This document shows, piece after piece, positions 56,630 through 64,000 of a stretch of DNA of 64,000 nt; the stretch's first letter is position 1; each line of letters begins with the position of its first letter. Location of the stretch: positions 1 through 64,000 of the forward strand of contig NZ_NPFW01000022.1 in the NCBI RefSeq assembly GCF_002259405.1, written 5' to 3'. The notes under the pieces were generated by a model, which saw only the letters and a program-made list of their open reading frames with translations, was not told the origin of the DNA and ran no database searches. Position numbers and translations under genes: made by a program. Origin of the DNA: Rhodococcus sp. 14-2483-1-2. GTDB lineage: Bacteria > Actinomycetota > Actinomycetes > Mycobacteriales > Mycobacteriaceae.

Positions 56630-58234
56630 TCAGAACTGAATGCCCAGAGACCACGCGAACACCGTGTACGCGGCGATGGTGATCAGTGAGATGGCGATCA
56701 GATTGAGCCAGAAACCGCCTCGCATCATCTGACCGATCGTGATGTAGCCGCTGGCGTAGGACACCGCATTCGGCGGAGTCGCGACCGGCAGCATGAACGC
56801 ACAGGTCGCTGCCAGTGCCACGGGGACGGTCAGCACCAGGATGTCGATGTTCATACCCATTGCGACGCCACCCGCGACCGGAAGGAAAGTTGCCGCCGTC
56901 GCGGTATTGCTGGTGATCTCGGTCAGGAAGATGATGGCGGCCGTGGCGATGACGACCAACATGACCACTGGAATCGTGTCGAGACCGCCTGCGACGCTAC
57001 CGATCCACTCCGTCAGGCCGCTGGACTCGAACTGTGCCGAGAGCGCGAGTCCGCCGCCGAAGAGCAGCAACACGCCCCACGGGAGTTTGACGGCGGTCTC
57101 CCAATCGATCAGGCGTACGCCTTTCTTGCTGCCGCTGGGAAGTAGGAACAGCAGGAGAGCTGCTGTCATGGCGATTCCGGTGTCGGATATCGGAGGGCTG
57201 TCGAAGAGCAGTGGAACTGCAACCCAGGAAGCGGCTGCTGCGAAGAACACCGTTGCGACCCGGATCTCACCCTGCGACATTCTGCCGAGGGCGTCGAGTT
57301 CACCTCTGATCAGCTGTTTGCCACCGGGTATGTCGTCGATCTCCGGCTTGAACATCACGTGGGTCAGCAGGAACCATGCGATCGCCAGCAGGATCACGGC
57401 GAGCGGAACGCCGGCGATCATCCACTGGAGGAATCCGATGGTGATTCCCTGACCCTCCAGGTAGCCGACCAGCAAGGTATTGGGCGGGGTGCCGATGATG
57501 GTGCCGAGCGAACCGATCGATGCCGCGTAGGCGATGCCGAGCATCAGGGCGGTGCCGAAGTTGCTCTTGATGACGGCCTGGGTGATGGTCTCGGCGTCCG
57601 GGGTCGCTTCACTGTCGGAGCCGGGAACAGCTCCGGCCTTCTTGCCGATGTCGAGTACCAGGACCAGGACCGAGACGCCGATCGGAATCATCATCACGGC
57701 GGTGGCCGTATTCGAAACCCACATCGACAGAAAGCCTGTTGCGATCATGAACCCGGCGATCACCATCGTGGGCTTCGTGCCCATGGCGTTGACCGTCAGC
57801 AGCGCGATGCGGCGATGCAGATTCCACCGCTGCATGGCCAGCGCCAACAGGAATCCGCCCATGAACAGAAAGATGATGTTGTTGCCGTACGACGCACCGA
57901 CGTCGTTGACCGCGACGCCGGAATCGAACACCGGAAAGATGACGAGGGGCAGCAGTGCCGTCGCCGGAATGGGCACTGCCTCCGTCATCCACCAGATGCC
58001 CATCAATACCGCGGTGGCTGCGGTCAACCGAGCCGGGTGTGCCACGTCCTCGGGGAGAACCAGATAGACGAGAAGGGCCAACAGAACGCCTGCGCCCAGC
58101 CCGACCCATTGGCGCTTGCGGCGACCGGGTTGCACTTCGTCTTCTCGTTCTCCGGCCGACCTCTGATCGACTTCGTCGAACTCGTGGCCGTCGGGTGCGC
58201 GCCCGGCCTTCTCGTCATCGCCGATCTGCGTCAT
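56630..58234 (-). CDS. DASS/SLC13-family sodium-dicarboxylate symporter
   Basis: A 534-residue transporter with about 11-12 membrane helices and repeated SNT-containing motifs (WVSNTATAVM and EITSNTATAATFLP) that bind sodium and carboxylate in this family. Substrates are usually C4 dicarboxylates such as succinate, malate and fumarate. An acidic N-terminal tail of about 40 residues precedes the first helix. Start 58234 has GAGGAAGG before it; the frame to 58288 is rejected. Genes on both sides are on the same strand, with no clear link. Confidence 0.9.
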   Translation of the reverse strand: MTQIGDDEKAGRAPDGHEFDEVDQRSAGEREDEVQPGRRKRQWVGLGAGVLLALLVYLVLPEDVAHPARLTAATAVLMGIWWMTEAVPIPATALLPLVIFPVFDSGVAVNDVGASYGNNIIFLFMGGFLLALAMQRWNLHRRIALLTVNAMGTKPTMVIAGFMIATGFLSMWVSNTATAVMMIPIGVSVLVLVLDIGKKAGAVPGSDSEATPDAETITQAVIKSNFGTALMLGIAYAASIGSLGTIIGTPPNTLLVGYLEGQGITIGFLQWMIAGVPLAVILLAIAWFLLTHVMFKPEIDDIPGGKQLIRGELDALGRMSQGEIRVATVFFAAAASWVAVPLLFDSPPISDTGIAMTAALLLFLLPSGSKKGVRLIDWETAVKLPWGVLLLFGGGLALSAQFESSGLTEWIGSVAGGLDTIPVVMLVVIATAAIIFLTEITSNTATAATFLPVAGGVAMGMNIDILVLTVPVALAATCAFMLPVATPPNAVSYASGYITIGQMMRGGFWLNLIAISLITIAAYTVFAWSLGIQF

Positions 58235-58324
58235 GGGGACCTTCCTCAGGAGTGGACGTCCCATCACCCTAACGCGTGATTTGTCCATTAAGTCCGAATC
58301 GACGCGGGGAAGCGAAGGCCTCGG

Positions 58325-59791
<1,467 letters not shown>

Positions 59792-59902
59792 GGTGCCATC
59801 CTGAAGCGCTCGGTGTGTGGGTGCGTCGACAGCACTTTACTCGCGGATGGTCGAAAGTTTGCACCGAACTCAGACGCACCGGATGGGGTTCGGCGCATGA
59901 TG

Positions 59903-61237
59903 TCAGTGCTCCGCAGGGCCCCAGATGTCGCCGAACGGTACCGAATGCCCCAGAATGCGTTCTGCTGCACGATGTCCCGACTTCAACGCCGCCGTAACCG
60001 TTGCCGGATCATCGGTCCAGGTCGCCTCACCGGCGAGGTGAAGTACATCTCCGATCGGAGTGGCAAGGTCGTCGTGATCGCGCGTGCGTGAGCCCACCGT
60101 CATGTACGAGTACGAGCCGTACGCGAACGGATCGTCCTGCCAGCGAGTGACATACACGCGGTCTGGTGTGACGACGCGGTCGCCGTACAGGCCGCGCAGT
60201 GCCTCGAGAACGGAGTCCGCGATGCGCGCGTCCGACCAGTGCCGAGTCTGCTGCCCGCAGGCGCCCGCTGCGAACGTCAGAAGCGTCGGACGGCCCTGCG
60301 GCATGGTCACGTCGTACCAGGAGTGCCACCAGCGCCCGGCTTCGCCCTGCTGCCGTACGGCATAGACGTTCTCGTCCCAGAACTTGCTGGGAAACTGGAG
60401 GAACACTTTCTCGAAGGCATTCATCTCCAGTCGTTCCAGCGCACCCGAAACAGGTTCCGGCAGAGGGGGTTCCACAGTGAAATCTGGCGATTTCAGTACT
60501 CCGATCGGTACCGTCACCACAGCGCGCTCGGCCGAGAAAGTCCCGGAACCGGTATCGACCAGAACTCCGTCTCGACCCCAACGGACCTGCGTCACCACGT
60601 GTTCGAGCCGGACGTCGAGTCCCTCGGCCAGGTGAACGGCCAGTCGATCGTATCCGTCGGGGAACACGACCTCGTCGCCCTCGATGGCGTCGTCGTCCAA
60701 GCCGTGCGCATCGAGGAGGTCCTTTCCTACGCCCAACTGCTCCTCGGCTCGATGTCCGAGAAACTCACGAACTCGTTCGAGTCGGTCGTCGTTCCAATTC
60801 AGTTGCGTCAGAGTTGCTTCCACGGCGTCACCGAACGAGGTCCCCGGGGACGACTCCGCGATCGTCCTGGCGAACAGTTCGTCGAAGTGGTGAACGTCGG
60901 TGCCGAATCGTGCGGCAGCCTCATCGCTCAACCTGGTCCCGGTGGGGGAGTAGTAAGCGATGGGTCTGCCGTCCGGCTGGTAGCTGCCGACGGTGAATTC
61001 GACGGTCCGCATTCCGAAAGCGTGCACGGCGTCGGCGAGAGGGTTGTCGTCTGTTCCGTGAATCCAGGAAGCGCCCACGTCGAGGGTGCCTTCGTCTGTG
61101 CGCATCGTCCAGACCCGACCGCCCACGCGGTCTCTGGCCTCGAGAACGGCAACGCGCTGACCGGCACGATGCAGAAGTGTCGCAACGACCAAGCCGGAAA
61201 TGCCTGCTCCCACCACGAGGGTATCGACGTGTGTCAC
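59903..61237 (-). CDS. Flavin monoamine/polyamine oxidase
   Basis: A 444-residue FAD-dependent amine oxidase. The N-terminal VVGAGISGLVVATLL and VLEARDRVGGRV segments bind FAD. The C-terminal HLAGEATWTDDPATVTAALKSGHRAA closes the site. TVPIGVLKS and VFLQFPSKFW are typical of polyamine/monoamine oxidases and LSD1-like enzymes. There is no signal peptide. The substrate may be a polyamine; sequence does not decide. Confidence 0.9.
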   Translation of the reverse strand: MTHVDTLVVGAGISGLVVATLLHRAGQRVAVLEARDRVGGRVWTMRTDEGTLDVGASWIHGTDDNPLADAVHAFGMRTVEFTVGSYQPDGRPIAYYSPTGTRLSDEAAARFGTDVHHFDELFARTIAESSPGTSFGDAVEATLTQLNWNDDRLERVREFLGHRAEEQLGVGKDLLDAHGLDDDAIEGDEVVFPDGYDRLAVHLAEGLDVRLEHVVTQVRWGRDGVLVDTGSGTFSAERAVVTVPIGVLKSPDFTVEPPLPEPVSGALERLEMNAFEKVFLQFPSKFWDENVYAVRQQGEAGRWWHSWYDVTMPQGRPTLLTFAAGACGQQTRHWSDARIADSVLEALRGLYGDRVVTPDRVYVTRWQDDPFAYGSYSYMTVGSRTRDHDDLATPIGDVLHLAGEATWTDDPATVTAALKSGHRAAERILGHSVPFGDIWGPAEH

Positions 61238-61267
61238 CGTCGCTCCTGTCTGTCGACGGCCGTGGGG

Positions 61268-62626
61268 TCAGTTCCCCCGGCCGGAGTTGCCATTGCCGTT
61301 CCCACTGTTCCCGTTCCCGTTCCCGTTGCCACTGTTCCCGTTGCCGGAGTTCCCGTTGCCCGAGCTGCCGTTGCCGTCATCCAGAGGTATCGGGGCCGGC
61401 ACAGCCGGCTCGACCGGAGCCGGATTCGCCGTGGGGACGGGAGCTGGCTCGGGCGTATTCGAGAAGACCGGAATCGACGTCGCAGGTGCAGGATCGGGTG
61501 CAAGGGTCGTGGGCACCACTGTCGTCGACTCCACGAGAGTCGGAGTCGGTGTCGACGGCGTGCTGGGTTCCGGCTCATCACTCGTGCCGACTGCGACCCA
61601 GACTATCGCCGCTCCCAGCGAAGTGAACAGCGCCGCTGCCGCCGGGATCATCCATCGTCGGTGTGGAGATTTCGCTGCAGCCGACGCTGGAACTGCTGTT
61701 GTCGCAACCATGTTTGCGGGTTCGGCGGGTATCACGGCAGTGCGGGGCAGGTTGGTGTCGAAGCGGGGTGTCGTGCTACGCGAGAGCCCGCGCAGTCGGT
61801 GGGCGACGGCGGCTGCGGCCGGCCGATCCTCCGGGCGTCTGGACGTCATGTCCGTCAACAGTGCGTGCCAGTCCGATCCGAGCCTCTCGGGGACGTCAGG
61901 ATCGCGGTGTAGGCGCGCCACCGCTGCTGCCACGGCGCTTCCCTCGAATGCCATTGTGCCGGTGAGGCACTCGATGAGAACGAGCCCCAGCGTGTAGACG
62001 TCCGTCGGTGGACCGACGGACGTACCCGTCGCCTGCTCCGGGCTGAGGTAGTGCGCAGTACCGACTGTGGTGCCGTGCTCGGTGAGTCGTTCGGAATCGA
62101 GGATGCGGGCGATGCCGAAATCGGCAAGTTTGGCGCACTGTCCCACGCCGACGTCCGGAGACTGCGCAACGAGGATGTTGGCCGGTTTGATGTCGCGATG
62201 CACCACACCCTGACCGTGGATGTAGGCGAGAGCCTCCGCCAGCTCGAACCCGATCCGCGCGACGTGGGAGCCGTCCATCGCTCGGCCCTGGCGATACGCA
62301 CTAAGGGTGGGACCGTCGATCAGCTCCATCACCAGGTACGGCACCGGCACCCCGCTGGCATCGAGTGCAGTGCCCGCGTCGTACAGCGTCACCAGACCCG
62401 GGTGCGACAGCGACGCGAGAGTCCGAATTTCTGCATCGATGCGCTGGGCAGTGTCCGGCGGCTCGTCGTGGCGGAATATCTTCACCGCTACGGATCGGCC
62501 GAGAACGTGGTCGTCGGCGTGCACGACGTCGGCCATCGCGCCGCGCCCCAATACGGTGCCCAGTCTGTATCGACCCGCAAAGACGTTGTCGAGAGGGGCA
62601 CGAGCGCGAGAGTCCGCTCCCACCAT
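61268..62626 (-). CDS. Serine/threonine protein kinase (PknB type) with Gly/Asn/Ser-rich tail
   Basis: A 452-residue membrane kinase. The catalytic domain covers about 18-280, with K49 (AVKIF), catalytic D145 (HRDIKPAN) and D169 (DFG). A single membrane helix is at about 323-345. The outside part is short: a Pro/Thr-rich linker and a GNGNSG repeat from about residue 418 to the end. No PASTA domain is present. An extracellular low-complexity tail may contact the wall. It is divergent from an EAL protein gene. Confidence 0.93.
   Translation of the reverse strand: MVGADSRARAPLDNVFAGRYRLGTVLGRGAMADVVHADDHVLGRSVAVKIFRHDEPPDTAQRIDAEIRTLASLSHPGLVTLYDAGTALDASGVPVPYLVMELIDGPTLSAYRQGRAMDGSHVARIGFELAEALAYIHGQGVVHRDIKPANILVAQSPDVGVGQCAKLADFGIARILDSERLTEHGTTVGTAHYLSPEQATGTSVGPPTDVYTLGLVLIECLTGTMAFEGSAVAAAVARLHRDPDVPERLGSDWHALLTDMTSRRPEDRPAAAAVAHRLRGLSRSTTPRFDTNLPRTAVIPAEPANMVATTAVPASAAAKSPHRRWMIPAAAALFTSLGAAIVWVAVGTSDEPEPSTPSTPTPTLVESTTVVPTTLAPDPAPATSIPVFSNTPEPAPVPTANPAPVEPAVPAPIPLDDGNGSSGNGNSGNGNSGNGNGNGNSGNGNGNSGRGN
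61271..61375 (-). repeat. Gly-Asn-Ser coding repeats at the kinase C-terminus
   Basis: Short degenerate repeats encode the last 35 residues of the kinase, built from GNGNSG units. Third-position differences show it is an old repeat. It is a protein low-complexity tail and not a CRISPR or a mobile element. Confidence 0.8.
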
Positions 62627-62776
62627 CGGTCACCGCCGTTCGTCGAGTCCTTCGAGCACCTTATAGCCAGTCGATCGACGCACAGACCGCAGTCGAGTAA
62701 CGACATCACGGTGCGGTCGGGCATGATGATGCCGCGGGTGGGGACCGATCGATCGATATCGAGGGAGGTTCCACCC

Positions 62777-64000
62777 ATGCGTCGACGTACGACGAGGGCC
62801 GAGAAATCGCCGATGTCGATCGATATCACGTCGGTCTACCAGCCGATCGTCACACTGGACGGACGCGCCGTCGTGGGGTTCGAAGCGTTGGTGCGGACCT
62901 GCGGAGACGGTCCGCCGATTCCGCCGCCGGAACTGTTGGGCGTGGCACGTGCACAAGGCGTCGCTGCAGATTTCGATTGGCGGTGCCGACTCAGCGCGCT
63001 GCGCGGTGCCGTCGAGTCCGGCTATCCCGACCGGCTCGCGCTTTTCGTCAATGCCGAACCCGTCGCCCTCGATGCACCGCCTCCTCGGGACTGCCTACCG
63101 ATGCTCGCGGACGCGTCGCGGCTGTCCATCATCATCGAGATCACCGAACGAGACCTGATGGGTGATCCGGCAGGTCTGCTGCGAGCGGCCGAGCACGCTC
63201 GAAACCTGGGGTGGCGAGTCGCCGTCGACGATGTGGGGGCAGATTCGTCCAGCCTGGCGCTGATTCCACTGCTGCGTCCCGACGTGATCAAGCTGGACAT
63301 GGCTCTCGTACAGGGGCGTTCGAGCCGCGAGACCGCCGCCATCGTTGCTGCCGTTGCCGCCGAGGCCGAACGGACCGGTGCCCTGGTTCTGGCCGAAGGG
63401 ATCGAAACCGAGCACCACGAGAGTTCTGCACGAGCCATGGGCGCGGTTCTGGGGCAGGGATACCTCTACGGCGCACCGGACGCTCTCCCGGATTTCGGTG
63501 AGGTGCAGGGGCCGGTCCGTTCGCTCGATCTGGATGGAACGGTGACCGTGCGTGCCCCCGTTGCAGTCACTCCGTACGGGCTCACCCACTCACTCGGTGC
63601 CCGCAGACAAGCGGATTCGACGTTGCTCGACGCCATCGAGAACAGCTTGTTGCACAGTGCGTACGGCACCGGCTCCTCGACTGTCGTACTGGCGACAGTG
63701 AGCGCGTCCACCGGCCTGACGCCTGCGCGGCGTGCGATCTTCGACGACCTTGCCGCACGTACTGCGCTCACGGCTGTCTTCGATTCGCACGCCGCGCCGC
63801 CTGCCTCCGGCTTCCGGACCGTGGCCGTGGGCGCGGACGAGCCGTTGGCGCTGGAACGTTCGATCGTGATCGTGGCTCCGATGTCGAGCGTGGCGCTCAT
63901 CGCCGTGGAGCGTGGAACGGCCGAGGACGGTACCCCGATGTACGACTACCGCCTCACCTACGACCGACATGTCGTACTGGATGCTGCAACAGTGCTTTTG
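62777..64000 (+). CDS. EAL-domain cyclic-di-GMP phosphodiesterase with DICT-like domain (partial, 3' end outside)
   Basis: The frame from ATG 62777 stays open to the window end (408 codons). GGGAGG lies eight bases upstream. The EAL domain (about 15-240) has E36 (FEALVR), N92 (FVNAEP), E121 (IEITE), D151-D152 (VDDVG), K172 (IKLD), E207 (AEGIE) and Q227 (LGQGYL), so catalysis looks intact. The part after residue 260 resembles a DICT sensory domain (LLDAIENSLLHSAYGTGSSTVVLATV). It probably hydrolyses c-di-GMP under an unknown signal. More domains may follow beyond 64000. Confidence 0.88.
   Translation, partial: MRRRTTRAEKSPMSIDITSVYQPIVTLDGRAVVGFEALVRTCGDGPPIPPPELLGVARAQGVAADFDWRCRLSALRGAVESGYPDRLALFVNAEPVALDAPPPRDCLPMLADASRLSIIIEITERDLMGDPAGLLRAAEHARNLGWRVAVDDVGADSSSLALIPLLRPDVIKLDMALVQGRSSRETAAIVAAVAAEAERTGALVLAEGIETEHHESSARAMGAVLGQGYLYGAPDALPDFGEVQGPVRSLDLDGTVTVRAPVAVTPYGLTHSLGARRQADSTLLDAIENSLLHSAYGTGSSTVVLATVSASTGLTPARRAIFDDLAARTALTAVFDSHAAPPASGFRTVAVGADEPLALERSIVIVAPMSSVALIAVERGTAEDGTPMYDYRLTYDRHVVLDAATVLL

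Noticed and set aside
61271..61375. CRISPR-like repeat array
   Set aside because: The repeats are short, degenerate and in frame with the kinase tail (GNGNSG), without spacers of fixed length.
60239..61912. 557-codon plus-strand frame opposite the amine oxidase and kinase
   Set aside because: It spans two genes and the gap between them on the other strand, so it is a by-product of codon bias. Both opposite genes have full catalytic motifs.

Overview
The window reads as a chromosomal segment of a G+C-rich mycolic-acid actinobacterium (Mycobacteriales), most likely Rhodococcus or a close relative. Three things point there. Genes are tightly packed, many start at GTG, and stop/start overlaps of the ATGA or GTGA type are common. 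The first 17.7 kb keeps the gene order of the Mycobacterium tuberculosis Rv1691-Rv1713 block. The accessory genes are of the catabolic kind typical of soil rhodococci. The genus is inferred from remembered gene order and was not tested by a search.

Region 1 (1-17.9 kb, + strand) is conserved housekeeping. It opens with the 3' end of a 23S rRNA, a 5S rRNA and a strong terminator. Then come a TPR-like protein, a HAD phosphatase, a small protein, tlyA, nadK, recN, steA, steB/mctB, pyrG, an ADP-ribose Nudix hydrolase, xerD, a ParA-type ATPase, scpA, scpB, rluB, cmk and der, ending at a tRNA-Pro(GGG) with its terminator. The block covers ribosome modification, NADP supply, recombination repair, septation, CTP synthesis and chromosome segregation. 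Just after the tRNA lie a possible 61-residue cysteine-rich protein and a 140-residue hypothetical.

Region 2 (18.6-26.4 kb) is a LacI-controlled catabolic island. A minus-strand operon encodes a DapA/NanA-family lyase, a DAO-family FAD oxidase, an allophanate-hydrolase-like protein and a hydantoinase-type amidohydrolase. Divergent from it are a LacI regulator and a polar-amino-acid-type ABC importer. The same 15-bp sequence, inverted, lies upstream of both transcription units and is a good candidate operator. The substrate is unknown.

Region 3 (26.4-35.0 kb, minus strand) is a nine-gene sugar-acid operon: LacI, binding protein, two permeases, ATPase, ManD-type mannonate dehydratase, mannitol-dehydrogenase-family oxidoreductase, KDPG aldolase and KDG kinase. 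Together they outline hexuronate/hexonate breakdown to pyruvate and glyceraldehyde-3-phosphate.

Region 4 (35.2-39.7 kb) holds an SRPBCC protein, an Fpg/Nei glycosylase with a degenerate zinc finger, a SNF2 helicase, its SWIM-domain partner and a hypothetical.

Region 5 (39.8-46.3 kb, minus strand) is a second sugar operon: APC-family permease, ROK regulator, NagB-like isomerase/deaminase, PfkB kinase, aldose epimerase and AraD. The pairing of an amino-acid permease with sugar kinase and deaminase recalls Amadori-compound (fructosamine) catabolism and is the most interesting candidate system here.

Region 6 (46.4-64 kb) is mixed: an MFS exporter fused to a monooxygenase-like domain, overlapping a bicupin; a haloperoxidase-like hydrolase; a two-component locus (histidine kinase, receiver-only protein, and a LuxR regulator whose 5' end looks frameshifted); a carboxymuconolactone-decarboxylase-family protein; a small membrane protein; an SRPBCC-acyl-CoA synthetase fusion; DASS and AGCS sodium symporters; an amine oxidase; a Ser/Thr kinase with a Gly/Asn/Ser tail; and an EAL-DICT protein cut by the window end. 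I saw no insertion sequence, prophage or CRISPR array.
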